64,000 nt of DNA. Source: Bedellia somnulentella (lineage: Eukaryota > Arthropoda > Insecta > Lepidoptera > Bedelliidae). The stretch covers positions 2,852,001 through 2,916,000 of the forward strand of contig OY755177.1 of the NCBI GenBank assembly GCA_963576735.1, read 5' to 3'. Below are positions 38,978 to 51,307 of this stretch, one piece after another (positions within the stretch are counted from its first letter, which is position 1; each line of letters begins with the position of its first letter). The notes below the pieces were generated by a model. That model did not search any database, was not told the origin of the DNA, and was given only the letters and a program-made list of their open reading frames with translations. A program made the translations under genes and the position numbers.

Positions 38978-40503
38978 GTATGTAGTAAGAAATATATGAA
39001 CGACTCACAAAGTGAAAACAAAAAAAACAAGCATTTAAAAATCTTAGATTCTTTAATCACTTACTGCGTCAGTGATGAAGAATAGCTTAATTTTAACAAA
39101 AACTAGTATTATTTCTCTAAATATAGTTATTTAAATTTGTCGTAAAGCATAGTATTTACTACGCCTATTAAAGATAGCAATAGGGAACTAACATTTTACT
39201 ATACATCAACCATACACGTCTATGTAAATGTAAGTATATTTATGTTTTTCATGAAATCTATCCGTTTTATAAAATCAATCTCGCATTTTCCGGCTGAACT
39301 CTCTCCGTTGATTGAACTCTGGAATTTGATCCCGATTATTCCCGGTCGCGCCCGAGCCGAGTGCTAGTCGAGTGTTAGTTCGCGCCTAGTGTTCATCTCG
39401 GGTTACTAGGGCTTAATGATTGATCTATTGATTCTTGCTTCTAGCTTATAAAATCAAAAAAGTTGAACAACTAAAACCCGTTTATTGAAATTATACGCTA
39501 TTTTTTACGTTTAAGAAATATGGTTTTTTATGTTACAAAACAAATAAATAATTGTACAAACAATATGTTCAAGACTATTTTGAATACGGCCAATAGATAT
39601 AATGTCAATATGGGATATATAAAAAAAACTACATTTCACTACATCTAAAAACACAACCCTGTCGGCAGTCATATATAACGATACTATGTTAACAAAAAAG
39701 TACTATCTATACTCAAACCTAGTCAATTAATAAGGCTGTATATAGTACAGAGGTCGTCATAGTCCTGACTGCAAACAATACCGGTTGCGCCGTGCTTAAT
39801 TGCAGGACTGACCTGATTTCAGCTTCACCTTCGAGCTTTTATGATGCACCCGAGCTTCATTTAGCGGAGATTTGCCGGGAAACTATACATTTTCTGTTGT
39901 TTATAGTAGAATAAAGGAGGTTTTAGGTCTTTGTGGGTTTGTTACGGTTGCTATATTGTCGTAAAATGTCCTTGTGATCAATCTGCTGTTAATCAGGTTT
40001 AAGAAATCCAGAGATATCTGTTTTCTGCGACCTTATCTAATTATGCCTGCACTCCTGGCTTTCATACAAGTACAGAGATATTTTTTTTAATAATAACAGT
40101 CCTCTAAACAATGTGGTTAAATTCGAAACATTTTTTTTCTTTTTCTATTAATATATAAAAGCTAGTTGTTTGTAGTTGTGATATTCGCGCTATTCCATAC
40201 GGCTGAATGTTTTCTGCTGACTGCATTCATTCACTGCGAGTGTTTCGCGTGCCGGCATTTTGAATATTTTTAATAAAACTTTGCAGTTTTCAATGAAAAG
40301 GGAATAGTTTTTTAATGCTCTTGTTGATAGTTCAGTTATTTATTGTGTGCGCTTTTTCTGTTGCATTTTTATTTATGTTTTTATATGTTCATTTTTATAC
40401 GTTTATGCGCTTTTCTTCAGGTGATAAAAACATGTTACCACGGTAACATTGCCTAGAAGTATATTCATAGTTTTTTTATTATGTTTGTAGTGTAGATAAA
40501 ATA

Positions 40504-40864
40504 AAGCGTGATAGCCCAGTGAGTAGAACACTCGGTTATCGTGCAAACGACTAGTGTTCAAATCCTGGATCGGGCCTACACAAATTTGTCTTTTCTAAAG
40601 ACATATGTGTGGTTAATTTATCATGGTTGTTAACGGTGAGGGAAAACTTCGTGAGGAAACCCACATGGCTGAGTTGTACTTAGTCATGTGACAGTGTATT
40701 CGTACAAAACGGCGATAGGCCTGCCCCCTATTACGTGAGTACACTGTCCATGCAAAGCGTGGGTACTCTGAACACCAGATTACAAAGTCACGTGATGTTC
40801 AGAAGTATTAGTACCTCTGCCAACCACTTCGGGGATATTCGGCGTGAACTTTTATGTTATGTTA
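40504..40864 (+). mobile_element. SINE-A copy 4, subfamily II, in the CenG1A intron
   Basis: Same SINE with 13-bp direct repeats tgtagataaaata (40491-40503 and 40865-40877). The 5' end is a few bases shorter (starts aagcgtgatag). It lies in the 18.9-kb intron in the sense orientation. Confidence 0.92.
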
Positions 40865-41112
40865 TGTAGATAAAATATCGTATGGTATTCCATAAAAATG
40901 GTCTGTATTCGAAGAATTGTTGGAATTAACAAGCTAAGCTAACTATGTTCCCATTTTCATTTAAAAATAAACTTATCTTTTACATTACAGTACGAATTAC
41001 AGTCATACTATATGATACATCATACTGTTAAATTTACAGCACAATTGTTTATTGATACCTTTATTCTTACACACATATATATATACTCATGTTTATACCA
41101 TTAGAACCTCTT

Positions 41113-41362
41113 CGCCGTGTAGTGTTGGCTTAGAATAGCACTACCTCGTTTCTACCGATGTGTGTACGTAAGAGGCGACTAACGGTATTGGGGCTTTTAA
41201 GGATTTTTGGGCGATGCGGTTGGAGACCCATCACCAACAACCTTTACTTTACCATCTTTTCCCCATTCAATTTTCCAAAAGTTTCTGAGGAATTTCTAAT
41301 GCCTTAGCTCTGGCTACCCCTTCTAGGGATTTATAGCCGTTAGTATATGTATGTATGTATGT
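41113..41362 (+). mobile_element. Element B, copy 7, in the CenG1A intron
   Basis: Full-length copy with 7-bp duplications acctctt (41106-41112 and 41363-41369). Confidence 0.9.
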
Positions 41363-42845
41363 ACCTCTTGGGAGACACGATCGCCATCTTATCCAATCTC
41401 TCGCTCTCTCTTTTCATACTCGTCCTTCTACCTTCATTCCTATCCGTTTGATCTCTTTGAAATTACTTACAAGCGATCCTGCCGAATTATTTAAGCAAAC
41501 AATTCTTGGGATTCCTCACTAAAATATGAGCTCTGCAGAACAGACGGCTGTCGGGTGAGTTCACAATGGGGAAATTCATGCATAGTTTATGACGGGGGCC
41601 TATTACAGGGGTGAATGTGCCTTCGCAAGCACAGCTCAGATTTCAAGGATTATAATATGCTATATTGTTACGTTGGGGTAGGCACGGGTTTTGGTTCCTA
41701 TGGTGTTAAGCTTTTTTGAAACTTAAGTTTTTAAAGAGGCATAATTTGTGTGTTTTTAGTATTAATCATTTTATATTTATTTTTTATAGCCATTTCCTTA
41801 TTTCCGTCATCAAGCCTTCGACTCTCCAATCTTTGCAAGTATTTAAAATTCAGGAAAGTTCTATTTTGAATAGTATTTCAATCTAAACAAACGCTTCCAT
41901 AATTCAGTTGTTTTCATTAGCTCTTATAATTGTTTATTATTTACAATATCTACCTCAAAACAATTCAGATTTTTATTGAATCCATAAGACTGGCTGTCTT
42001 ATACTGAAAAGTCGTTCTACCTAGTATAATTTAATCTACGTCACACACTTAGTTCAAATTATAACGACAAATAATGACGAAACTAAAAAACAACAAACCA
42101 AGGTTTATGTCAAGGTAATATCGATTCTAAAACTGCTAAAGCTAATATCACCCCTATTTCTATACGCATAAAATCCAATAGTCATTTCATAGTGCAAGTG
42201 AACCCTCGACAGAGCTCGACTGACTGGCGCCTGGGGGCTGAAACCGTGAACAAATTTTCCTGTACAGTCCCCCGAATGCCGTAGTTCAAATTGTTATTAG
42301 TAATGTTCACAAACACTTTTTGACGTTAATTGTACATACGAGTCTGTGTGCGACTGTACGTACGTGCTTTTATCGAATCGATTTTTGGGCTTCTCTGTAC
42401 TTTACTGTAATTATGCCGTAATTATATGAGGGGCTATAGGACAATTGTCCAGAACGAATATGCAATGTTTGAGTAAACCTACAACGTAACAGAGTTTCTT
42501 ATTTATTTTGGCCAAATAGCAAATACAGACAGATATAATTAATAGGTTTTAAATAATTCACATTGTGATATCAGTCTTCATTCAGAGCTGTCTATAGCAG
42601 TTATACATTGTTATTACATTTCAGATGTAAACAAAATATTCAGCAATATCTTATACAAACATACATATATACTCACGGACATATTTCCCAAAAAGGGGCC
42701 AGAGGGTAAGCTTATTAAGATATCAAACGGCAATGAAACCTTTTCATTTCTCTCTCTATATGGAAAAGTACGGAAATATGGACGTTCGAGTATTTACCCT
42801 TTCAATATAAATACAGCTTGATGTCTGTGTTACTCTTACTGTTTA

Positions 42846-43496
42846 CAAGTTACCCGGCCCGGCTTCGCAAGGGTTGTAAACGTATTGATAATTTTGTCTT
42901 CTAAATGCAGTATGATATGATCAGTACCTGCCTATCCCAATGGTAAATAATGGCAATAGTGTTTGTTTATACAATACTAAAATAGTTTTTATGCCGTGTA
43001 GTGCCGGCTTAGAATGTCGCTACCCCTTTCTACCCACGGGTGTCGTAAGAAGCGACTAAGGGTATTGGGGCTTTTTATTGGATTTTTGGGCGATGCGGTT
43101 GGAGACCCATCACCAAAAACCTTTATTTTACTATCTTTTCCCCACTCAACTTCCAAAAGTGGCTGAGGAATTTATAATTCCTTGGCTCTGGCTACCCCTT
43201 CTAGGGAATTACTGCCGTGAGTATATGTATGTATGTATGTAAAATAGTTTTTCAAATCGGCCCAGTTATTCCTGGAATCGCTGCGATATACATATGTTTA
43301 CAAACTCTTATTTTTCAAAAGTCATAGTTTCCTTCAGTCACTGCCTATCACTTTTTGAAATTTAGCGTGATGATATAAACCCAATGTTTTATTTGAACAT
43401 TCTAGGTTTTTAGATTCCGTTGGGTGGTTTTGAAGCAAGTTCATTACAGAAAAGCAAACTTACAGACAAATCTTTCTTCTTTACAATACCTATAGA
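42846..43496 (-). mobile_element. Degenerate Helitron-like element, split by element B
   Basis: On the minus strand it starts TCTATAGGTATTGTAAAG (right end at 43496) and ends near gcgaagccgggccgggtaac...CTTG, where CTAG is expected (left end near 42846). The 'aatcggcccagttattcctg' run inside is typical of lepidopteran Helitrons. An element-B insertion at 42991-43239 interrupts it. Confidence 0.6.
42991..43239 (+). mobile_element. Element B, copy 8, inserted in a Helitron-like element
   Basis: Full-length copy with 13-bp duplications taaaatagttttt (42978-42990 and 43240-43252). It splits an older Helitron-like element (42846-43496), giving a relative insertion order. Confidence 0.93.
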
Positions 43497-43690
43497 TAGA
43501 TGGATACAAAGATAAAAAAAAATAAAAAAAAATTGAAACTATTTTATTTAAAGGTTTTTATCATTTTTAATATAATATAAAGGAATATTAATCTATACTT
43601 ATAAACTAGATTGTGGCCCCTGGGGAGTCTAATATAAGATTTTACAATATTTACTGGACTAAAATGTAATAAATTAATCAACAAAATAAT

Positions 43691-44130
43691 TAAAAATATA
43701 GATAGATAGATAACTCGTTTATTTATGTTAACATAACACCATAAAATATAAAAAAACAATACAAAAAGTGAAAAAACAATATTTTAGACCTAAAGATTAG
43801 TGCTATGGTAAAACAAACTAGGTCCTAACTCAGCGCTTGATATTGCCAATATCTTATTTATTTAGAGGTGGAGGGTGATGGGTTCACACATTTACCATCA
43901 ATAAAGTATTTTTTTAATGCACTTTTCATTTTTTTTAATTAATAAGGTCAAGACTTAGTTGCTTAGGCAAGTGGTTAAGTATATGAGGCAATATGTTCAT
44001 GATAACTCATTTGTTGATGTTAACAAAACACCATTCAACAAAATTAATATTACTATTGGAATAACAAAAATTCTGGTGTAAAAATTAGCGCTATGGTAAC
44101 AGAAACTAGGTCCTAACTCAGATAAGCAAT
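43691..44130 (-). mobile_element. Two LINE-type 3' ends of one family
   Basis: (GATA)n followed by actcgtttatttatgttaac (from about 43699), and tgataactcatttgttgatg (from about 43999), each run into ...gctatggtaa...gaaactaggtcctaactcag. These look like two antisense 3' ends of the same non-LTR element, about 290 bp apart. Confidence 0.55.
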
Positions 44131-45573
44131 AATAAGCTTGGTATAGATAAGCAACAGTGAATATATATAAATTTGTATAGCAAATGTCGACGTTAGATCG
44201 TACTGTAAATGATAGAAACAGTCTCGTAACACTTTCGATGTGGGTAAATATGTTACATTGGATTTTGCATAACATTTGATAATAAGTAATGGATGTGTAG
44301 ACTTATAATCATTTTGCACTCAACTTTTACGAAGTGTTTTGTAAAAAGCCAGCAATTTGGCCCGATTCATATCATAAATTATGGTTACTCTTCGATAATA
44401 AATCAATGAGGCCAAAATCTGTTTCACCTTTAAAGGCTTTTACATCACGACTATATTCCATGAGGAATTTGCTTTAGTAAAACCCTACCCTAAATCTTAC
44501 CGTAAATTTTTCAATGGTGATTAATGGGCAATAGAGTTAGAAACATACTTTCCGTCCATCTATAAGACCACAATGAGCAGTATGAATGTCGTTGAAATAA
44601 ATAGAGACATATTTAAAATAGTCTTACAACAACTTCTAACTAAAACCTTGAAAAAATATATACTAAAATTGGTAGACACAATAAAACACAAAAACGTTGG
44701 CTCACAAAAAATACACTACGGTAGTCCACTCCTGAACGTAAACAAGTTGTCAGGGAAGTGACAGTGTCAGATAACCCGCAATTTAGATGTCCGCAAGTCC
44801 GCCGTATCCGTGATAATGTCCGGGATAGAGTGGGCTATCCGTTTTGCGGTAACATAGTGGACACGATCTTTCGTGGATTTAACATACGTGTTTTTATGGA
44901 CTCTGATATGGATAAAGTGATTGCTTTGTATCTTCGAATCTAATAAATCAGACTTAGATAGAGCATTCATTAACTCTTACAGGTAGAATAAGTACCAAAA
45001 AAATATTTTCAGATGATAACTTAACTTTTTGTAAAACAGGTATACAAACCTTACTACAGAGAATTTTCTTCTTTTAGTTCTGGTAATGTAAAACAGAGAC
45101 AATTTACTCTGCAGATTTTAATGTCATTTTGTGAATATAAATTAATTTAATATACGTATTATCTCCCTCTCTACGACCCACGAAACATGTTTTTATTAAC
45201 TAAACCACAATACACAAAATCAATCATTACCGTCAATCCTATTACAAAAGCTACTACAAATTGTAAAGCCTTAAGAACGAAAATTAGAAAATTCGTTACT
45301 CTGACCTTGCTGCTCTCATTAGTCATAGTTACGAGCTGCCTAAAAGAGGCTTCGACGCTGGGATCTATTGCTAGGCATTTTTTACGTGGTTCAATGACCT
45401 TGTGCATCGTTTGTAACGGTTCAACGGTTCTGTTATTTGAATGGCAAATTGAATTTTGCTATCAATTTCAAATACAAATGATTCTGGTACCTTTGGTGAG
45501 ATTTGAATTTTATGAAAAGGTAAGGGTTTCTTGCAATCTTTTTTCAAACAAATTAAGAGCTAATTCAATATGA

Positions 45574-45940
45574 GCTGTGTAGTTTTGGCTTATAATAGCG
45601 TTACCCCAGTCCTTCTAGCGGTCGTTGTAAGAGGCTCCTAAAGGTGAGAGGCTTTTAGAGTGGTGACCCATCCACAAGTCCACAACCCTCCCGATTCCCG
45701 ATCCCGATTCAACTTATAAACGTCGCAAAAAAATTTGAAATTCTTAAGCTCTGGCTACCCCGTGAATACAGACGCTTTTTATATTAGAGAATAAAGGCGC
45801 TTTTTTCTAGGAGAACATTAGACGATGCGTCGGAGACTCATCGCCAATCACCAACAACCTTCATTGTTCAATCTTTTTCCCACTCGAGTTCCAAAAGTAG
45901 CTAACAAATTCCTAATTTTGAAGCTTTTATCTACCTTTTT
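45574..45940 (+). mobile_element. Element B, degenerate copy plus a partial second copy
   Basis: 45574-45780 follows the element from gtgtagttttggctta to the 'ctctggctacccc' segment with deletions. 45795-45940 repeats the middle/3' part (gcgtcggagactcatcgcca, then 'acttccaaaagt'-like bases). It directly abuts the Helitron beginning at 45950. Confidence 0.65.
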
Positions 45941-45949
45941 TCAGTTTTA

Positions 45950-47002
45950 TCAATACATAGTATAAAACAAAGTCGCTTTCGCTGTATGTCCGTATGTATG
46001 CTTAGATCTTTTAAACTACGCAACGGATTTTGATGCGGTTTTTTTTAATAGATAGAGTGATTCTTAAGGAAGGTTTGTATGTATAATAAATGCATAATAT
46101 AGTAGAGAAACACTGATAAATTTAAAGATTTCTAATGTGATGTCGTAAATAAGCATGTTTTTTTGCGCTTATATTGCAAACGCTGGCTGAACCCTACGAG
46201 ATAGACCAAAATAATGTACTACAGTATTGTTCACCTTAAAAAGTTCAACAAAAAAGTCCGCGATGGTATATGTCTATCTCTTAGGGATAACCCAGCATAA
46301 CCATTTTTATTCTTTACTAAAAAATGGTTATTTACGAAGTGATTTTAAAAAATACAGCATTAATCCTTATCCAATTAAGTACCTTAAATAAATTGTGCAT
46401 TTATTATAGATCAATATGCTTTTTACAGCATGTAATTTAAGTGAATATTATCGAAGATATTACAAATTTAAAATGCAGGGTCGTAGTTGTTTGCGCCGGG
46501 CGGCGCGTGCCTATAAATAGCGCGTCGATGGCCGCGCTTCGCCTTATTGCACTTTATGATTTGCAGCGATCGCACGCGTTTATCGGAGCTCTCTAGCGAG
46601 GAAAATATCAATAATTAATTAAACTGAATAGAATAAGTATCTTTTGTTGTTGATTATCTTTTAATTTTTATTATTATTATTATATTAGTAGTATTGTAAG
46701 TACGTTAGGTTAGATAGGATTAGCTTAAAACCATATTTCTTGGTATTTCTTCCATTAAGACTTTGATTTGAATTTAGAGTTAAGACAATTTAGTATTAGG
46801 GCGAGCATTTTCAATTATTGAAAATTATAGTTAAGTTCATAGAAGAACTGAATAGAATAGGTATATTTTGTTGTTGATAATCTTTTGTTTTTAGTCGAAC
46901 GAATAGTAAGTAAATATTTTTTACTCCAGCACTAACCAAAAGGACATTCTGTAGTAGGTATATTTTGCATTGCACCCGTGCGAAGCCGGGGCGGGTCGCT
47001 AG
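45950..47002 (+). mobile_element. Non-autonomous Helitron, 1,053 bp
   Basis: Starts with TC after an A (A|TCAATACATAGTATAAAAC) and ends in CTAG before a T. A GC-rich hairpin-type terminus (cccgtgcgaagccggggcg) lies just inside the 3' end. Insertion between A and T without target duplication fits Helitron rolling-circle transposition. The interior has two ~45-bp direct repeats starting actgaatagaata (about 46623 and 46847) and a GC-rich stretch with a TATA-like tataaatag (about 46510-46519). No Rep/helicase coding region is present. Confidence 0.85.
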
Positions 47003-47365
47003 TGTAGTATATAATGACGCGATAGCAGTAACAATGATATTTCTTAAGCAACAGCTAAAGAACGTGATGCTTAAAATTCACTTAGCCTAATATAACAACT
47101 TTCCAAGCACCAAGTTATCAAACTTAGTACTGACATACGATACGGTTATCGTTGAATCTTTGATGAGATATTCTAACTTAGATGATATCTTAAGTTTTAG
47201 AGTACCATCTTCCTGAAGCTAGTTGTCTCGTAAGTAAATGTGGCTTATTACTTTCGTTCACTCTTTAAGGGAAATTTATTAAAATTGGGTTTAACACTCT
47301 AGCATGCTTTTAATGTAAGGAAATATTATATTACTGATCTTAATTTACTCTCATTGATTGTAATG

Positions 47366-47735
47366 TAAACCGTGATAGCCCAGTGGGTAGAACACTCGGT
47401 TATCGTGCAAACGACTACTGTTCAAATCCTGGGTCGGGCCTACACCAATTTGTCTTTTCTAGAGACATATGTTTGGTTAATTCATCATGGTTGTTAACGG
47501 TGAGGGAAAACATCGTGAGGAAACCCACATGGCTGAGATGTACTTAGTCATGTGACAGTGTATTCGTACAAAACGGCGATAGGCCTGCCCCCTATCACGT
47601 GAGTACACTGTCCATGCAAAACGTGGGTACTCTGAACACGGGGTGACAAAGTCACGTGATGTTCAGAAGTAGTAGCACCTCTGCCAACCCCTCCGGGGAT
47701 ATTCGGCGTGAACGTTTATGTTTATGTTATGTTAT
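47366..47735 (+). mobile_element. SINE-A copy 5, subfamily II, in the CenG1A intron
   Basis: Near-full-length copy with A box, B box and TTTATGTTATGTTATG tail. The flanks gattgtaatg and gatagtaatg (about 47356 and 47736) look like an aged 10-bp target duplication with one mismatch. Confidence 0.88.
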
Positions 47736-47954
47736 GATAGTAATGCATTTGTTTATATTTATTTATTTAACAATATTCATTGTGTGAGAATTCATACAGC
47801 TAACTTAGTACCAATATAAACGTATATAAAACACACATTTAATAAAAAATAATTTAATAAATAACATAATCAAAATTTTAATTCATTGATTAATTACGTT
47901 TTACAGAATTCTGTACCTGGAAACATGAAATTTTAATTGTGTGAATTTTGTGAT

Positions 47955-48150
47955 TTCTCCGTGGTGTGTCGTCAGCGGCGACAAAAAATTAGGTGCTTTT
48001 TAAGTGATTGTTGGATAATGTGGCTAGAAACACTTCGCCAGCTATAATTTATTCTATTATCTTTTTCCCACTTAACTTCCGAAATTGGCTGCAAAGTATT
48101 TCAAAGCTCTGGCTACCCTTCTTTGGGTTTTGTAGTTGCAAGTAGGCAGG
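47955..48150 (+). mobile_element. Element B, degenerate copy
   Basis: The ordered segments ggtgctttttaagtgattgt, 'cttcgcca', 'cccacttaacttccgaa' and 'ctctggctaccctt' show an old copy. Confidence 0.6.
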
Positions 48151-48515
48151 TATTTTTCAGTATTCGAACCTAAATGGAAATAAAATATTTCGCTCATTCG
48201 GCCCAGCGGAAAATAACACATATTTTTATTCCAATATCTACCCTCAATAATTCTATTAACGACATCGTAGACACAACACGTTCTGTTTTTATTTCAATTT
48301 TTATTCGAACTGAACCCGTAAAGGAGTTTACATTTTATGGAGACTCTCTTTTTACTGTTTTTTGAATATCCATCATGGCAGCTCCCTTATCGAAGGCAAT
48401 ATGCTTTCAATCAGAGGTCAACGTTTGTTGGTTTCACATTGAATTCTGTGTTTGAATTTGGAAATATTTTAGTTTCAATTATACTGTACCTTTTCTTTTA
48501 TCCTTTTATCTGATA

Positions 48516-48870
48516 CTAGTGGTCCGCCCGAGCTTCGCACGGATGGTGTTAAATATTTTTTACTGCTTACAACATTTAGCGTCATGATATATATCCTTTG
48601 TCCTTTTCCTGGTTTTAAGCTACCTCTCCAACAATGTTTAGCCAGATCGGTTCATCCATTCTTGAGTTATAAATAGTATAACTAACACCACTTTCTTTTT
48701 TATATATAGATGTGCTTACCCCCCACAACATTTAGCGTCATGATATATATCCTATGTCCTTTTCCTGGTTCTAATCTACCTCTCCAACAATTTATAGCCA
48801 GATCGGTTCATCCGTTCTTGAGTTATAAATAGTGTAACTAACACCACTTTCTTTTATACATATAGCTTTA
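48516..48870 (-). mobile_element. Helitron-type 3' terminus with a 156-bp tandem repeat
   Basis: Read on the minus strand, the left end is ...gtgcgaagctcgggcggacc-ACTAG|T, a Helitron-like 3' end. Inside, two ~85-90% identical units (48564-48712 and 48713-about 48866, period 156) contain tttagcgtcatgatatatat and 'ttcatccnttcttgagttataaa'. The other end is not certain. Confidence 0.6.
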
Positions 48871-48934
48871 TGATTTAATCTGTACTAGGTGGGTGGAGTT
48901 TTTCCTGTAAAATATTATGTTATTTTACTGTTTA

Positions 48935-49072
48935 TTGTCTAAGAATAGCACCAACCCTTTCTTTCCGTTCGTGTCGTATGAGCTGACTAAATCTATTGGG
49001 GTTTTTCAAGTGATTGTTGGGTGATGTTGCTAGGGCCTATAACCATCACCAACTTACCTTTACTTAACGCAT
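48935..49072 (+). mobile_element. Element B, degenerate 5' part
   Basis: Starts near taagaatagcaccaaccct and is traceable to about 49072 ('cgtatgagctgactaaat', 'gttgggtgatgttgc'). Confidence 0.6.
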
Positions 49073-49427
49073 TGTGTGCGTTGTGGCGTAAAATATATAA
49101 ATATATAAGTATATATAAATATATACTAATTATATGCTTATATTTTATTAATTCCTGTTTATTATGATAATTATATTAGTATTTTGTTTTGGGTTTTCGG
49201 TATTATGAATGAGACCGTATGTCATTTTATTGTCAGGTGCTAACTGAAAATCAGTGTTGTGAGGTTACACTCACAACAATACGCTGAGTTAGCAACCCTT
49301 TCGTTGCAAGACTTTTTAATCTTTATCTGGATTTACTGTGATTGTTGTTTGTTTTTGTGTTTAAGTGTTTTAAATTTGTATGCAACGAATAAATATTATC
49401 TTTTCTTTTTAAAATGTGCTAGCCCGG

Positions 49428-49816
49428 TAGCACAAAATGTAAAATGTGGTAGCAACCGTGATAGCCCGGTGGGTAGAACACTCGGTTATCGTGCAAACGA
49501 CTAAGTGTTCAAATCCTGGGTCGGGCCTACACCAATTTGTCTTTTTAAAGACATATGTGTGGTTAATTTATCATGGTTGTTAACGGTGAGGGAAAACATC
49601 GTGAGGAAACCCACATGGCTGAGTTGTACTTAGTCATGTGACAGTGTATTCGTACAAAACGGCGATAGGCCTGCCCCCTATCACGTGAGTACACTGTCCA
49701 TGCAAAACGTGGGTACTCTGAACACCAGGTGACAAAGTCACGTGATGTTCAGAAGTATGAGTACCTCTGCCAACCCCTTCGGGGATATTCGGCTTGAACG
49801 TTTATGTTATGTTATG
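49428..49816 (+). mobile_element. SINE-A copy 6, subfamily II, with partly duplicated head
   Basis: The SINE body starts near 49450. The best direct repeat is tttttaaaatgt at 49416-49427 and 49817-49828, which leaves ~25 extra bases at the 5' end. Those bases hold a second head-like piece (tagcccggtagcac) and repeated aaaatgt units. This may be a 5' slippage/duplication during insertion or a pre-existing A/T repeat. Confidence 0.88.
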
Positions 49817-50150
49817 TTTTTAAAATGTATTTTCCTATGTCATATGCATTATGCCAAAATTCAGACCGAAAACATTTATCTACATTAAGTATTAATGGCC
49901 TGAGGGCAACTCTGTAATTTACTAAATGTTACAATACAATCCAAAAACAGTATAGTGTGCATAGCAGTTGTGCCTTAGGCCTCTTTTACCCTTAGTCACC
50001 TGCTCCCTTTCCATGTTAGTGTTATTTTGAGTTGACCTACATAACTGTATGATGTTAAAATAATGTTTAACATAACATTATTTTTTGTGTTTTCTTAGCT
50101 CAATATAAGTGATAGATTACTGTCATTATCATTTATGTCATCATGTTTTA

Positions 50151-50390
50151 GCTATGTAGTGTCGGCTTAGAATAATACTACCCCATTTCTTCCGGTGGGT
50201 GTACGTAAGAGGCGTCTAACGGTATTGGGGCTTTTGAGGGATTTTTGGGCGATGCGGTTGGAGACCCATCACCAACACCTTTACTTCACCATCTTTTCCC
50301 CACGCACCTTCCAAAAGTGGCTGAGGAATTTCTAATTCCTTAGCTCTGGCTACCCCTTCTAGGGATTTATAGCCTCGAGTATTAAATGTA
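50151..50390 (+). mobile_element. Element B, copy in the CenG1A intron
   Basis: Nearly complete (gtagtgtcggcttagaataa to 'agggatttatagcc'); the tail is degraded. A 139-codon minus-strand open frame (50216-50635) runs through this repeat and is not a gene. Confidence 0.88.
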
Positions 50391-50697
50391 TATATTAATG
50401 TCATTCCTATCGAAATGTTTTTATACGTATTTAATAATATTGCGGTTATAACACTTTTTTTATAATAAAAAGATGAAATGCGCGTATATTTGTAGAAATG
50501 GAGATTATGATATATAAAACAAAATTGAAAATAAAAAATCAATTTAAATAAATGTTGTGAAACTCGTTGCCGCTCGTATAGACGTAACATGTGGAGGTAT
50601 ATAAGAATAATGAAGCACTGTTTCCTAATTTCCAAATAGGTTTTAATAATCGAGACTTAATGTACAAAGGGTCTATGTATATATGAAAATGTTAAAG

Positions 50698-51066
50698 CAA
50701 CCGTGATAGCCTAGTGGGTAGAACACTCGGTTATCGTGCAAACGACTAGTGCTCAAATCCTGGGTCGGGCTTACACCAATTTGTCTTTTCTAAAGACATA
50801 TGTGTGGTTAATTTATCATGGTTGTTAACGGTGAGGGAAAACATCGTGAGGAAACCCACATGGCTGAGTTGTACTTAGTCATGTGACAGTGTATTCGTAC
50901 AAAACGGCGATAGGCCTGCCCCCTATCACGTGAGTACACTGTCCATGCAAAACGTGGGTACTCTGAACACCAGGTGACAAAGTCACGTGATGTTCAGAAG
51001 TATTAGTACCTCTGCCAACACCTTCGGGGATATTCGGCGTGAACGTTTATGTTTATGTTATGTTTT
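50698..51066 (+). mobile_element. SINE-A copy 7, subfamily II, in the CenG1A intron
   Basis: Full-length copy with 9-bp direct repeats atgttaaag (50689-50697 and 51067-51075), both Pol III boxes and a TTATG-rich tail. It is sense-oriented in the CenG1A intron. Confidence 0.92.
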
Positions 51067-51307
51067 ATGTTAAAGTTTTTATTTGTTTAACTTAGAGTGA
51101 CTAATATAGTATATCTATCCCTTATAAAATTTATTACCATCGTATTTATTATTGCAAATATTCAATTTGCCTCAACAATTCGCAGTATTGTTTGCCAAAA
51201 TGGGAACACAATCAGATTTCATTGCAGTCTATTGGACCACAAAACAATACTGGTTTTCTTTGTTAGCCTTAAGTGAAATAAAGCGTCAATATTAAACAAA
51301 ATATGTA

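Noticed and set aside
50216..50635. 139-codon minus-strand open frame, the longest in the window
   Set aside because: It runs antisense through an element-B copy and AT-rich flank; the C-terminal part is repeat translation.
36014..51075. Regularly recurring ~380-bp repeats considered as an array (CRISPR- or satellite-like)
   Set aside because: Copies are kilobases apart, each with its own target duplication, so they are independent SINE insertions.
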